Part shown: positions 36,589 to 47,001 of the stretch, one piece after another
Layout: each line of letters opens with the position of its first letter
Numbering within the stretch: position 1 is the first letter of the stretch
Program-made: the position numbers and the translations under genes
The notes under the pieces: model-generated
What the model was told of the DNA's origin: nothing
The model's database searches: none
What the model saw: only the letters and a program-made list of their open reading frames with translations
Assembly (NCBI GenBank): GCA_030345135.1
Contig: CP128386.1
Location: forward strand, 6,153,327-6,217,326
Source of the DNA: Chitinophagaceae bacterium DXS
GTDB taxonomy: Bacteria; Bacteroidota; Bacteroidia; Chitinophagales; Chitinophagaceae
Direction of reading: 5' to 3'
Length of the DNA stretch: 64,000 nucleotides

Positions 36589-37374
36589 TTAATGTGTGCA
36601 TTGGACACCAGGTAAGTCTCTCATGCATATAAAGTCGCTGTCTTTCTTAAGATCCTTTATAAGCTGATGCAGCCTCTCCTGCATGCATGTGCCCGAATGT
36701 CTCTTTATATAAAAAGGAATATTGTATTGCGTGATTTCTGTGAATTCCCACGGATGAAAATAAAGTGACAGGTATCCGTCTTTCTTCAACGTATGGATGG
36801 CCATTTTTTTATAAATAGCATAAGGAAGATTTTTGAATGCCAGCCAGAATAACGGGATCCGGAAATTGCTACTTACGGAAACCGGTACATTAACCACACC
36901 CAGTTGCTTGTATAGAGTTCTGGGTTTACTGAGGTTGTTATATCTGCCTGGTAGCCATGAAGGGTTTATGGATGAATTATATATGTAACCTGCCTGCTGT
37001 ACCAGCTCTGGTGATACCGCCTGTAATCTCGGCATACGTAGTCCGATAACTTTTTTGCCTGTAATGTTTTCAAGTGTTATTCTGCTTTCAAGCAAATGCC
37101 GTTCTTCGAAGCTTGAATGAAAGAAAGTATGTGATCCTATTTCGTTACTTTCAGATAGCCTCCTGATTTCATCCGGGTATTGGCTGGCAAAATTAGCTGT
37201 CGTAAAGAATGTGTATGCCTGATTGTAGATATGTAGCACTTGTTGCAATTTCTTCAAGCCATCATAGCCGGTGTCCATCTGCTCGAGTACAGATATGGCA
37301 CAACCATATTCAAGCGGAAGATCAAATTCTTCAACATCAAACGTGAGTAGGGTAAACCTGTTCAGTTGCTTCAT
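36589..37374 (-). CDS. Polysaccharide deacetylase family protein (NodB/PuuE-like)
   Basis: A 261-residue protein of the carbohydrate esterase 4 fold. Motif 1 is TFDVEEFD (residues 10-17), motif 2 is IGSHTFFHSSF, motif 3 is LRMPR and motif 5 is LYFHPWEF, so the metal-binding Asp/His/His set is present. There is no signal peptide, which fits the cytoplasmic or PuuE-like subgroup. It is the last gene of a three-gene run with a GT2 and a GT87-like glycosyltransferase, and its start codon overlaps the upstream stop by 4 nt. It probably modifies a lipid-linked or cell-surface glycan. Confidence 0.88.
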   Translation of the reverse strand: MKQLNRFTLLTFDVEEFDLPLEYGCAISVLEQMDTGYDGLKKLQQVLHIYNQAYTFFTTANFASQYPDEIRRLSESNEIGSHTFFHSSFEERHLLESRITLENITGKKVIGLRMPRLQAVSPELVQQAGYIYNSSINPSWLPGRYNNLSKPRTLYKQLGVVNVPVSVSSNFRIPLFWLAFKNLPYAIYKKMAIHTLKKDGYLSLYFHPWEFTEITQYNIPFYIKRHSGTCMQERLHQLIKDLKKDSDFICMRDLPGVQCTH

Positions 37375-38585
37375 GCCGGCGATAATTCTTTTTTCAATAT
37401 TTCTTGCGCGTGTAGAAATTGCCTTTTATGTATCTGCACAATGATAGTAATCCATAGTATGCAGCAAGGCAAAGCTTTTAGCGCGTAGGGTCTTGCGATA
37501 TGGGTTCTTACCCATGGCGTAAAAATATCGGAATATGAAAAACTTGTTAGCAATAACGCAAATACAAGCATTGCATTAGCCCAGGCGTTCTTCGGTTGCA
37601 GAATGTACCAGAGACAAACGGCCGGGAATGCAATAATATAAGTAGGCGATTCTGATCCTGTGCTAAATATTACCGTGAATAGCAATACGGAACACAATAT
37701 GTATAGTCGCAATGATGTATTGTTAAAGAACCTGTATTGCATGTATTGCGTAGCAAATGCAATTAGCGCTGGAATAATCACAAATGAGTCTTTCAGTGCC
37801 GGGAAAAATATTCGCCTGATTAGCCCCATCATCGATATGTCCTGGTAGTCGTTGTGAATATCGAGTCTGATATTCTTTGCTGATTTTTGTATGAGCGCCT
37901 GTTTCCAATCACCATAGGATTGCAGGATAAAATCTGCACTCGATATTAGCATTGGAGCGGTAAAAAAAACAATACTCCAAACAATCAGCCACGCAATAAA
38001 ACGAAGTGGCTTTCCTGAAAAGAAAAAAAATGCCAGCCCTACTATGCCGTATATCTTAATGAATGTTGCTAACAAAAGATAAAATGCAGCATAACCTTCT
38101 TTGCCTTTATGCAGCGATGTAAATGTTAGTATGATGCATGCAGCGGTTAATCCGTTTGATTGCAGCCACGATGAGGCAGTCATCATCTCGTGGGAGCTAA
38201 GAATGAGGATTGTATTCTGTGCCGTTTTTTCTACTGGAAGATCGCGAATGGCGTAATAAAGCGCACTAACGTTCAGCAATACCCATAATATTACACCAGC
38301 CTTATCCGGCAAAAAACTAAATGGAGCCATTACTATGCTGAAGAACGGGCCATAAAGATTGACGTCAGAATACTGCTGTGGGTACTCTATATATAAATTA
38401 GTCTGCTGAATGGTGTGCAGATAAACATGTTTGAAGATGATGAAGTTATTGAGTGTATTTCCGCGTACGTTTAGCATAACTGCAATAAGTGACAAACCAA
38501 ACCATAATGCAATGGCCAGCCCGGTTTTTTTTAGAAATGCTCCCGAGCGAATCCATGCTAAAAACTTATTTATTGTTGTGCTCAT
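37371..38585 (-). CDS. Polytopic GT87-like (DUF2029) glycosyltransferase
   Basis: A 404-residue membrane protein with about ten hydrophobic helices. The loop after the first helix carries NFIIFKHVYLHTIQQTNLYIEYPQ then DVNLYGPFFSIVMAPFSFLPD, the arrangement seen in GT87 proteins that use polyprenyl-phosphate-linked sugars, and the next helices include SNGLTAACIILTF. The catalytic acidic residue cannot be fixed by eye. It lies 16 nt after the GT2 gene and overlaps the deacetylase gene by 4 nt, so the three act together; the GT2 protein could make the lipid-linked donor. Confidence 0.82.
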   Translation of the reverse strand: MSTTINKFLAWIRSGAFLKKTGLAIALWFGLSLIAVMLNVRGNTLNNFIIFKHVYLHTIQQTNLYIEYPQQYSDVNLYGPFFSIVMAPFSFLPDKAGVILWVLLNVSALYYAIRDLPVEKTAQNTILILSSHEMMTASSWLQSNGLTAACIILTFTSLHKGKEGYAAFYLLLATFIKIYGIVGLAFFFFSGKPLRFIAWLIVWSIVFFTAPMLISSADFILQSYGDWKQALIQKSAKNIRLDIHNDYQDISMMGLIRRIFFPALKDSFVIIPALIAFATQYMQYRFFNNTSLRLYILCSVLLFTVIFSTGSESPTYIIAFPAVCLWYILQPKNAWANAMLVFALLLTSFSYSDIFTPWVRTHIARPYALKALPCCILWITIIVQIHKRQFLHAQEILKKELSPA

Positions 38586-38601
38586 CTGTATACTTCTTTA
38601 A

Positions 38602-39393
38602 CTATTCAACTGTCTCGGTTTCGCGTGAATGCAAAGTGCTGTTGATATCATATTTTTTGCGATCAGAAATTGTTGTCAGTTTCCGGTTCCTGTTAAACAA
38701 CAGGTATAAAAAATTTCTGATTTCTGTTTTAATCACACCTGCGTTCATATTTGAGAACTGGATGTTCTCACGCAATGTCAACGGTGCTGGCTTTATGTGC
38801 AGACCAAATCTGTACGCTAATTGAACGAATTCGGCGTCTACAAGAAACCTGTTTATGGTTGTGTTTAAAAAAATACTTCTGCCGACGTGATTAAATGCCT
38901 TAAGGCCCGATTGTGTGTCTGCAACGGGCAGTCGCAGTAGGAAGCGGTTAAGAAAATTACAGGCTTTGGATATAATGTATCGTTTGAGTGGCAATTTCTT
39001 AAAGTATGCCTTATCTCTTTTGCCTACAACAACGTCATATCCTTGCAATAACAGATGGTACATGTCTGCAAGATTGGAATGTACATAAGGAAAATCAAAA
39101 TCGGTTACTATTACATATTTTCCTCTTGCTGACGCCACGCCTTTTCGCAGGGCATAGCCTTTACCCATGTTGGCGGCGTAAGAAATAAACGAAATATTGC
39201 TATGCGATTCTGTAAGTTCCCGGAACTTATATAACAATGATTTGTTCTCAAATCCGTCATTAACAACAATGAACTGAATGTTGAGGCCTGTTAGCTGCAT
39301 TTTTACCTGCCGGATATTTTTGAGCAGATCATAATGCCAGCTCGACTTAGGTTTGCAGAGGGGTACTACTACACTAAGGTTACAATGTTTCAA
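38602..39393 (-). CDS. Family 2 glycosyltransferase (dolichol-phosphate-mannose synthase-like)
   Basis: A 263-residue GT-A fold enzyme: LSVVVPLCKPK at the N terminus, FIVVNDGFEN, NMGKGYALRKGVASARGKYVIVTDFDFPYV carrying the DxD-type nucleotide-sugar motif (D-F-D), and the DPM1-like DTQSGLKAF and FLVDAEFVQLA blocks. It has no C-terminal membrane helices. It probably transfers a sugar from a nucleotide donor to a polyprenyl phosphate, supplying the GT87-like enzyme encoded next. It is the first gene of the operon. Confidence 0.9.
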   Translation of the reverse strand: MKHCNLSVVVPLCKPKSSWHYDLLKNIRQVKMQLTGLNIQFIVVNDGFENKSLLYKFRELTESHSNISFISYAANMGKGYALRKGVASARGKYVIVTDFDFPYVHSNLADMYHLLLQGYDVVVGKRDKAYFKKLPLKRYIISKACNFLNRFLLRLPVADTQSGLKAFNHVGRSIFLNTTINRFLVDAEFVQLAYRFGLHIKPAPLTLRENIQFSNMNAGVIKTEIRNFLYLLFNRNRKLTTISDRKKYDINSTLHSRETETVE

Positions 39394-39501
39394 TTTAAGG
39401 GTATTTGCTGCAATTTCCTCAATTTGGATTGAATAGTAAAATTTATATATAAAATTAGCGGAAGAGAGAAAAAAAATAGGTAAAACAGAATAAAAATCAG
39501 G

Positions 39502-42500
39502 TTAGGCGATTATTTCGCTTTTCTTGAGTACCGCCGTGTGCATCAGTTGTAAAAAACGATGCATTTCGTTCATGCCATTCATGTCTTCTGCGATAAGCAG
39601 GAAGTTTTTACCGGCCTGCTTTAGACGAGCCCTGTTGGTGCCTGTTTGCAGATAGTGCAATATATTTTTAAAGATGTCTGACTCAAAGTATGGTGAATCA
39701 TTCTTGTTGATAAAATAGCAACGAAGTGTGTTCTCTTTCAAAGCCATCTTTTCAAAGCCAAGATCTACTGCGAGCCAGCGGCAACGCACGGTAGTGAAAA
39801 GATCCTCCACCTGCGGAGGAATAGGGCCAAAACGATCTATCAGCTCATTATGGAAATCCTGCAGATCTTCTTCGTTCTCGCAACTATCCAGTCTTGTGTA
39901 TAGAGAAAGACGTTCTGTAATGCTCTCTACATAGCTATCGGGAATAAGTATTTCCAGATCTGTATCAATGGTACAATCGCTCACATAATCATCCTGCTTA
40001 CTGATCTCATCTTTAAAGAGGTCTTTAAATGATGTACGTTTCAATTCGCGGATGGCTTCATCAAGAATTTTCTGATACATTTCAAAACCAATCTCTGCCA
40101 TAAAGCCGCTCTGATCACCGCCAAGCATATTTCCCGCACCGCGTATATCAAGATCACGCATCGCAATCTGGAAGCCACTTCCAAGATCGCTGAATTGTTC
40201 CAATGTCTGCAGGCGTTTACGTGAGTCGGATGGTAATGTACTCATCGGCGGTCCCAATAAATAACAGAACGCTTTCTTGTTGCTTCTGCCCACACGTCCG
40301 CGTAACTGGTGAAGATCACTCAATCCAAAATGGTGCGCATTGTTAACGATGATGGTATTAACGTTCGGAATATCCACGCCGCTTTCAACGATGTTTGTAC
40401 AGATCAGTACGTCATATTTCCGGTCGATAAAATCAAGGATCTTTTCTTCCAGTTCATGGCCTTCCATTTGTCCGTGTGCATATGAAATGCTCAGGTCAGG
40501 ACATTGCGCCTGGATCAACGCAGCCATCTCTTTCAAACCTTGTACACGGTTATGGATAAAGAAGACCTGTCCGCCGCGTTCTGTTTCATAATAGATCGCA
40601 TCTCTTATGAATTCCGCGTTGAACACATGAACCTCAGTTTGAATAGGCTGCCTGTTAGGCGGAGGTGTATTGATAATACTTAAGTCACGCGCGCCCATTA
40701 ATGAGAACTGTAAGGTTCTGGGGATCGGCGTTGCTGTAAGCGTTAAACAGTCAACATTGGTCTTCAGCGTTTTCAGCTTTTCCTTATGCGCCACACCAAA
40801 CTTCTGCTCCTCATCTATTACCATCAGGCCGAGGTCCTTAAACTTCACTTCCTTGCCCAGCAAACCATGCGTACCTATGATAATATCGATCTTACCTTCT
40901 TCAAGTTTCTTTAGTGTTTCCTTTTTCTCTTTAGATGATTTAAAGCGATTGATATAATCCACCGTTACAGGAAAATCTTTCAACCTTTCTTTAAATGTTT
41001 TATAGTGCTGAAAAGCAAGGATGGTTGTCGGCACCAAAACGGCAGCCTGTTTGCCATCCACGCATGTTTTGAAAGCTGATCTTATTGCAACCTCAGTTTT
41101 ACCAAAACCTACATCACCGCACACCAGGCGATCCATCGGTGCGGGCGATTCCATATCTTTCTTTACATCAGCTGTAGCCTTGCTTTGGTCGGGCGTATCT
41201 TCATAAATAAAGCTTGCTTCCAGCTCAGTTTGCATATAATTGTCCGGAGTATGTGCAAAGCCTGTCTGCGCCTTGCGCTGAGCGTACAATTTTATCAGGT
41301 CGAAGGCAATTTCTTTAACCTTCGTTTTGGTTTTTTCTTTCAGCCTGTTCCAAACGTCACTACCCAGTTTGTTGATCTTGGGCGTTGTGCCCTCTTTACC
41401 GGTATACTTGGAGATCTTGTGCAGCGAGTTGATATTCACATACAGAATATCGCCATCCTTATAAATAATGCGGACAGCCTCCTGTAACTTGCCATTCACC
41501 TCAAGTTTTTGTAGACCACTATAAGTGCCCACACCGTGATCAATATGCGTTACATAGTCTCCTGGCTGAAGCTCCCGTAATGTACGGATGGTAAGCGCCT
41601 TGTTCTTGTTATAAGCCTGCTTAACACGGTATTTGTGGTATCGTTGGAAGATCTGGTGATCCGTATAACAGACAACTTTCAGGTCCTCATCAATAAAGCC
41701 TTCGTGAATGCTGGTTGCCAACGGAGTAAATTGGATCTCAGTATTAAGATCAGTAAAAATCGTGTTCAGTCTTTCCAGCTGTTTGGCCTGTTCAGCAAAT
41801 ATGTAAATGCTATAACCTTTGCTTTCGTGATCTTTCAGGTCCTTGATCAGCAGATCAAATTGTCTGTTGAAAGCGGGCTGCGGCCTGGTGTTGAATTCAA
41901 TTTCACTTGTAGACAACTGAGGCTTGTAGCCAAATTCAACGATGTGACGTTGTTGCACCTGTCTTTCAATAGTTGCAGCCGGAACAAAATCTTCCAGCCT
42001 TACTTCTTTGAGAATTTTTGTTTCATCCTCATCATCTTCATAAGTGGGTTTGGACTTATTGCCTACAGTGCTATCCTGCGACAATTTTTCAAGAAACTGT
42101 CCAAGATCCATTTCCTCTTCTTCCAACTGTTCCTTAATCACATCCCAATCTTTCAGCCACACGATCGTGTTCTCAGGCAGATATTCCAGCAGTGAAATTT
42201 TTTCATTGCTGTCAAACTGCGTTTCAATATTCGGGATGATAGAAACCTGCAACAATTTGCGTTCACTCAACTGTGTCTCGGGATCAAATATGCGGATGCT
42301 ATCCACTTCATTGCCGAATAACTCAACACGGTATGGCTTCTCATTGCCGAAAGAATAGATATCAAGAATACCTCCGCGTAAAGCAAACTGGCCCGGCTCG
42401 TACACAAAATCCGTGCGCACAAAGCCATACATTACAAACAATTCCATGATGCCGTTCAGGTCAATGGTATCGTTTGCTTTTATATGAATGATGTTGCCAC

Positions 42501-42927
42501 TAAGTGTTTTAGGAAGAACTACTTTTTCAAACAATGCTTCGGGATAGGTAACAATAATCTTCTTGTTACCGCCAGCGGAAAGTTTGGTCAGCGCTTCAGT
42601 ACGAAGCATGACATGGGACGAATTTAGCAGCTTAAAGTTCTTCCTGTTTTTGAAGGAAGATGGAAAATAGAACAGATCGAGCGCGTTCGTCAGGTTTTCC
42701 AATGTGTTGTGGAAATAGGCTGCTTCTTCGGCGTCGTTCAGTACTACTAAGTGATTGAGCTGCTGTGTGGAAGCGTGTGTAAATACGCCGGTTACGATAA
42801 ATTCGGCGCTGCTCCCCTGTAGGTTTTTAAGAAAGATATGCTGGGTATCGGCAAATGTCAGCCTGTCCGCCAATTGAAAAAGGCGGGGGTTCTGTTGATA
42901 TTTCTCCAGTAACTCGCTTAAATTCAT
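39502..42927 (-). CDS. mfd: Transcription-repair coupling factor Mfd
   Basis: A 1141-residue protein, the usual length for Mfd. The N-terminal UvrB-like domain (RGGILDIYSFGNEKPYRVELFGNEVDSIR) is followed by the RNA-polymerase-interacting module (LQPGDYVTHIDHGVGTY.. to NSLHKISKY), then the RecG-like translocase with Walker A GDVGFGKTE, a DEEQ box (VIDEEQKFG), TATPIPRTL and HQLRGRVGRS, and a C-terminal TRCF domain. Mfd removes stalled RNA polymerase at lesions and recruits UvrA. It stands alone; a TATCTTTG promoter box lies 12 nt upstream of the start. Confidence 0.98.
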   Translation of the reverse strand: MNLSELLEKYQQNPRLFQLADRLTFADTQHIFLKNLQGSSAEFIVTGVFTHASTQQLNHLVVLNDAEEAAYFHNTLENLTNALDLFYFPSSFKNRKNFKLLNSSHVMLRTEALTKLSAGGNKKIIVTYPEALFEKVVLPKTLSGNIIHIKANDTIDLNGIMELFVMYGFVRTDFVYEPGQFALRGGILDIYSFGNEKPYRVELFGNEVDSIRIFDPETQLSERKLLQVSIIPNIETQFDSNEKISLLEYLPENTIVWLKDWDVIKEQLEEEEMDLGQFLEKLSQDSTVGNKSKPTYEDDEDETKILKEVRLEDFVPAATIERQVQQRHIVEFGYKPQLSTSEIEFNTRPQPAFNRQFDLLIKDLKDHESKGYSIYIFAEQAKQLERLNTIFTDLNTEIQFTPLATSIHEGFIDEDLKVVCYTDHQIFQRYHKYRVKQAYNKNKALTIRTLRELQPGDYVTHIDHGVGTYSGLQKLEVNGKLQEAVRIIYKDGDILYVNINSLHKISKYTGKEGTTPKINKLGSDVWNRLKEKTKTKVKEIAFDLIKLYAQRKAQTGFAHTPDNYMQTELEASFIYEDTPDQSKATADVKKDMESPAPMDRLVCGDVGFGKTEVAIRSAFKTCVDGKQAAVLVPTTILAFQHYKTFKERLKDFPVTVDYINRFKSSKEKKETLKKLEEGKIDIIIGTHGLLGKEVKFKDLGLMVIDEEQKFGVAHKEKLKTLKTNVDCLTLTATPIPRTLQFSLMGARDLSIINTPPPNRQPIQTEVHVFNAEFIRDAIYYETERGGQVFFIHNRVQGLKEMAALIQAQCPDLSISYAHGQMEGHELEEKILDFIDRKYDVLICTNIVESGVDIPNVNTIIVNNAHHFGLSDLHQLRGRVGRSNKKAFCYLLGPPMSTLPSDSRKRLQTLEQFSDLGSGFQIAMRDLDIRGAGNMLGGDQSGFMAEIGFEMYQKILDEAIRELKRTSFKDLFKDEISKQDDYVSDCTIDTDLEILIPDSYVESITERLSLYTRLDSCENEEDLQDFHNELIDRFGPIPPQVEDLFTTVRCRWLAVDLGFEKMALKENTLRCYFINKNDSPYFESDIFKNILHYLQTGTNRARLKQAGKNFLLIAEDMNGMNEMHRFLQLMHTAVLKKSEIIA

Positions 42928-42946
42928 AAAACCGGCCGCAAAGATA
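42925..42946 (-). promoter_or_regulatory. Putative near-leaderless promoter of mfd
   Basis: On the minus strand TATCTTTG (42946-42939) fits the -7 consensus and is followed by only 11 bases before the ATG (42927-42925), so the 5' untranslated leader must be very short. A -33 element at the usual distance is not obvious. Confidence 0.45.
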
Positions 42947-43367
42947 ATGGATTTGCCGCAAAGGCGCTAAGGCAGAAAGAAGCACAAAGGGATAAACCAC
43001 GGAGACAATACGGCACAGGTGAAACACAACGATTTAGCCACGAACGCGCTAAGATGGAAGGAAGCACAAAGGGTAAACGACGGAGACAATACGGCACAAA
43101 GAGTCACGGCGTATAATTTACGCGGACGTTGCGTCGCCTCTTCTTTGCGTTCGCCGCGAGAAACTTCTCTTCCGCGAGAAAAAAGTTTTAAGCATTAGGC
43201 GTTAGGCTTTTCGCTTTCCTCCCTTTTTCTCGAATCAAAGTTTTGACTTTTAACTTTTTAATTTTGACTTTGAGTTTCTTCGCGTCGCCGCTTCTTTCCG
43301 TTTCGCCGCGAGAAATCTCTCCTCCGCGGAAAAAAGGTTTTGGGCTTTGAGCTTTAGGCTTTGGGCT
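42947..43367. repeat. Mixed intergenic repeats: CGCAAAGGCGC, array-type units, TTTTGAC and GCTTT heptads
   Basis: There is no gene in this 440-bp gap. Two similar blocks (42955-43020 and 43035-43105) read GCCGCAAAGGCGCTAAGG..AGCACAAAGGG..ACGGAGACAATACGGCAC. At 43128-43165 and 43281-43330 are single units related to the 16634-17533 array (GTTGCGTCGCC..TTCGCCGCGAGAAA). Positions 43240-43275 read in 7-bp steps as TTTTGAC/TTTTAAC. Positions 43337-43373 are GCTTTGA/GCTTTAG heptads that run into the following gene's stop codon. Confidence 0.75.
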
Positions 43368-44594
43368 TTAAGGTTTCCTCACTTGCTTCGTCAGCTTTAG
43401 CGTGAAAAATAAAAGAATTGCCAGTACAATCGCCAGCGTTACCCAAAGCACGCCTTTGTTTAAAAAAACAGAATTTTTCACATCGGATTTAGGCTGTTGA
43501 ACAGATTTAATTTCTCCGATGGCTAAACGCTTTATTTGAGCGGGAATGCTGTCTTTAAAACTCTGCAGTTCGTATGATGGCGATTGTAGCACGGGATCTC
43601 CCATAAAGAGGGAATAGCTTTTCTTCGCATCGAGGTAAGCGATCAGTTCTTTCGCTGACTGATATGTGTGCAAACTTTTAATTACAAGGGGCGGATTGTC
43701 TTCGTTCTCAATTTTTATTATAAACTTTTTCGTGTTAAAGGCGGGAATTACAAAGCTGTTGTCGATATTTGATGAAAGCTCAAAGTATTCAGTTGAATTC
43801 ACATTAGATATCGTAATTTTTCTTTTGAAGAACTTTGGTGCCTCAACCGCGAGCGCGACTTTTTCAATGTGATAAAAATTTTCGTTGGTTACGGTGATAT
43901 AAGTGTTTTTATCGGAGCTATCTTTTTGAACAAAGGAAAGCTGCGGTGTGGCAATGTAAGCGCCGGTTGTCGGTGTAGCTTTCTCCAGGATCTGCGTTGT
44001 GGCTGAAAGTATTTGCAACGGTGCCTCTTTGCCGTTGTTGATGATCAGTTTAAAGTATGCGTATTGGTTTGCGGGGAAACTCAGATCCTGCAGATAGAAA
44101 TCCTCTTTGCCGGCATTGTCTTTTTTGAAGTTGATATTCTCCAGAATGGTAAACCACTGCTTCTCATCATTACTTCCCCGGAGCGTTGCGTAACGCTGCA
44201 CATCTGCATTCTTTATCTGAAGTGTCATTTCATTCAACAACGTCCCCGTTCTGTTTTGGATGATGATTTCTGATCTTCCGCTGTCCGTTGTCCTGTTTTG
44301 AACAATGGGCATTGGAACACCGGATACATGGGGTTGTTGGGCAAATGTATTCCTGATAAGAAAGGGCACCTGCGTATTGTGATCATCCATGATGCGTATA
44401 TCACTGAAGTCATTTTTTATATGACTACTCAGTTCGGGCGTAATATTAATCGCGTAGAAGCCGCTGGAATCAATCTTCTGGACAGATGCTTCATATTTAA
44501 AATGTTGAGCACTGCTTTGTGCGAACGCAACAAGTGATGCTACAACAATCATAATCGCTTTGAAATGTCCTTTCAATAAATTATTAGACTTCAT
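43368..44594 (-). CDS. DUF3999-like exported/membrane protein
   Basis: A 408-residue protein from the ATG at 44594. It has an N-terminal signal sequence (IMIVVASLVAFAQSSAQ), a beta-rich extracytoplasmic region and one C-terminal membrane helix (VLWVTLAIVLAILLFFTLKL) with a short basic tail. The sequence alone is weak, but the gene overlaps the end of a DUF2339 gene by 11 nt. DUF3999 proteins, which also have a signal, a beta-rich domain and a C-terminal helix, are typically encoded beside DUF2339, and blocks such as YATLRGSNDEKQWFTIL fit. The function of the pair is unknown. The TAA stop codon lies inside a GCTTTAA heptad. Confidence 0.78.
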   Translation of the reverse strand: MKSNNLLKGHFKAIMIVVASLVAFAQSSAQHFKYEASVQKIDSSGFYAINITPELSSHIKNDFSDIRIMDDHNTQVPFLIRNTFAQQPHVSGVPMPIVQNRTTDSGRSEIIIQNRTGTLLNEMTLQIKNADVQRYATLRGSNDEKQWFTILENINFKKDNAGKEDFYLQDLSFPANQYAYFKLIINNGKEAPLQILSATTQILEKATPTTGAYIATPQLSFVQKDSSDKNTYITVTNENFYHIEKVALAVEAPKFFKRKITISNVNSTEYFELSSNIDNSFVIPAFNTKKFIIKIENEDNPPLVIKSLHTYQSAKELIAYLDAKKSYSLFMGDPVLQSPSYELQSFKDSIPAQIKRLAIGEIKSVQQPKSDVKNSVFLNKGVLWVTLAIVLAILLFFTLKLTKQVRKP

Positions 44595-47001
44595 TTTCTG
44601 TTGGTCTGTCATCTAAAATAATTTTCTTTAAACGTTGGTACATAAATGATACTGAAAGAAGCAATATGCCCAGTAAAATAAACGCCGCGATTTTTCCGCC
44701 GGGTGAAATATTGCTGAGATCATTTACAAAAAGCTTTAAAATAGTAACACCAAAAATACTGAGCGCTATAACACGCAGCGTTTTGTTGTGATGGCGGAAC
44801 CCCAGCCAGATAATTATAAAGGATGAAATGCCCAATAAAATGCTTAGTCCGGCTTTAGCAAAAATTCTTTCCGCCACATCTATGGATCCCGGTCCTCTGT
44901 AATACAACCACACATACAAATGTTGCATCTCAATGCTCAGAACCAGGATTATTGCAAGTGTTATGACCCAGGTAATAGCACGCATGCTCTTTTTATACGG
45001 TTCTTGATCAGCCGAGATATGCCGGATCAGGTTGTTTATAATCAGGCATAAAAAGACAACACTGATAATGTGTGCAACAAAATGTATTTTATGTTGATTT
45101 GCAGTTAGCGAGGTTTTCTCCAGATCATATACGCCGGGGATGTTAAAGAGATAAATAAACAGCAAAACGCCCGGAACAACAATGCGCAGGGTATTGGATG
45201 TGCTAATGTTAAACCTGCGGAACAAGATGTATAACACCACTGCAAATGCAAAAATATACAACGGAACATAAATGCTGGTTAGTGATACATCAGGGTATCT
45301 TTGCGTATACTGATCAACAACTTCAAAAAGACCTGCAAGGAATACAATAATGGATGCAGCTGTTACATAAAATAGCTGTGCAGTTTTATTGGTGACGGGC
45401 CGGATATAAAAAGTGTCTATCTGTTTTCTCAATAACAGAAATACGATGAATAATGCCGATGCTACAACTGTTCCGGTAATAAATGCCTTGTTGGTAATTA
45501 CAGGAACTATGCGGCCGCTTCCATAAACATTCATCCAATCCATTACAAGGCTGATGATAGTAAGAACCGTTATGATGGCAGAAGCTATTTTAAACAGCGG
45601 GATCGCCGATCTTTGATGCAGCCAGTATAAAACAACAATTTCTGCTGACCAGAAGAGTGTGATATAGTTACCTTTTAACTGAACGGGGGCAGCAAGCGAA
45701 ATGAAAGATAATGTGATGCCTATCAGCAGGTAAATAAAATTGCGGTCGGCATTCTGTCTTTTAAATATAGCGTATGATAGAGCGAGATTGATTAATCCCA
45801 AACCAGCGGTAAACAATCCCTTGTATTCACTTGTAGATGTCTTTCCTGCCAAAAGATACATGCCCGCTGCATAATAGGCGAGGTTAATGCTCAAGAGCAT
45901 TATAAAATCAAACGCGTGCAACCTGCCTTTTTTTGCCACATGATAGATCAGGGTCATCACAATGAACATGCAATAGAAGATGGATGCAAAGATGAAGGCA
46001 CCCACGCGCGGAAGCGTGGATGAGCTTTCATTGATCAGCCAGCCCGCATAAAGAATAACAGTGAAGAAGAATGCAATGAAGTTAAGTGGCCGCCATTGCT
46101 TGTAATTTGCCAGCACAATTAATCCGGCATTTAAAATAGCAATATAGGTGAACAGTACAATATAGTTGCCATGACCGGTACTAACCAGAAGCGGCGTAAT
46201 AAATCCGCCAATTGTAGCGATAACAGCCAGCTCCAGGCGGTTGTAAAGAATGGATAAAATGACGGCAAAAACTGTGATCACCACCATGATTACAAAAGCA
46301 ACCGTTTGAGAAAATAAATGGTATTGATGAAAGGCGAATGCAATTGTGAAATAGAAAACTGCTAAACCACCACCGGCAAGAACAGAGCTGAATGAGCGGT
46401 AATTTTTGCTGAGTTTATGTGCCAGTGCAATTAAAATTCCGCCGCACAAAAGCCCGATACAAACACGGCCGATCTCGTTGATCCAATCCTGGTCAATGGC
46501 ATATTTTACAAAGAAGGCGATGCCCAGTACAAGAATGGCGATCCCTATTTTGTTGATCAGGTTTTCCCCGATGAATTTCTCAATGTCGGGATTTTTTGCC
46601 AGCCAGTTGCTGAAAAAGCCCGGGCGTTCTTCGGCATGTTGAACTGCAGCATGAACCCGAGGTGCAGGAGCACTTTCCCATTCAACAGGAGGAAAGTCAA
46701 CAACGGACGATTCCGCTTCTGCCACTGGCTCTGGTATTATTGTAAGTGCGGGTGTTATTGGTTCTTCTATGATTGAAACCGGAGAAGGTGGAACCGTTGC
46801 TTCAGTCTCCGGTTGTACCGTTTGAGGAATATTGCTATCCTGCGCGGGGGCCGGAACAAACTTATCTTTCAGTTGTACGATTTCTTTCTCGAGAGATCTC
46901 AGATGTTGTTTCAGATCTGTTGTGAGATCTTTTTGTGCCGACACTTTTGATAATAAAATGCCGATCATTACGAGCAATACTATCAGGAGAAATATTTCCA
47001 T
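44584..47001 (-). CDS. DUF2339 polytopic membrane protein
   Basis: An 805-residue protein. After one N-terminal helix come a coiled-coil stretch (TDLKQHLRSLEKEIVQLKD), a low-complexity proline/glutamate-rich cytoplasmic segment (about residues 45-115), and then more than twenty closely packed membrane helices with short loops. The DUF2339 landmark FFSNWLAKNPDIEKFIGENLINKIGIAILVLGIAFFVKYAID precedes the helix bundle. No function is established for this family. It is followed, with an 11-nt overlap, by the DUF3999-like gene. Confidence 0.9.
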   Translation of the reverse strand: MEIFLLIVLLVMIGILLSKVSAQKDLTTDLKQHLRSLEKEIVQLKDKFVPAPAQDSNIPQTVQPETEATVPPSPVSIIEEPITPALTIIPEPVAEAESSVVDFPPVEWESAPAPRVHAAVQHAEERPGFFSNWLAKNPDIEKFIGENLINKIGIAILVLGIAFFVKYAIDQDWINEIGRVCIGLLCGGILIALAHKLSKNYRSFSSVLAGGGLAVFYFTIAFAFHQYHLFSQTVAFVIMVVITVFAVILSILYNRLELAVIATIGGFITPLLVSTGHGNYIVLFTYIAILNAGLIVLANYKQWRPLNFIAFFFTVILYAGWLINESSSTLPRVGAFIFASIFYCMFIVMTLIYHVAKKGRLHAFDFIMLLSINLAYYAAGMYLLAGKTSTSEYKGLFTAGLGLINLALSYAIFKRQNADRNFIYLLIGITLSFISLAAPVQLKGNYITLFWSAEIVVLYWLHQRSAIPLFKIASAIITVLTIISLVMDWMNVYGSGRIVPVITNKAFITGTVVASALFIVFLLLRKQIDTFYIRPVTNKTAQLFYVTAASIIVFLAGLFEVVDQYTQRYPDVSLTSIYVPLYIFAFAVVLYILFRRFNISTSNTLRIVVPGVLLFIYLFNIPGVYDLEKTSLTANQHKIHFVAHIISVVFLCLIINNLIRHISADQEPYKKSMRAITWVITLAIILVLSIEMQHLYVWLYYRGPGSIDVAERIFAKAGLSILLGISSFIIIWLGFRHHNKTLRVIALSIFGVTILKLFVNDLSNISPGGKIAAFILLGILLLSVSFMYQRLKKIILDDRPTENEV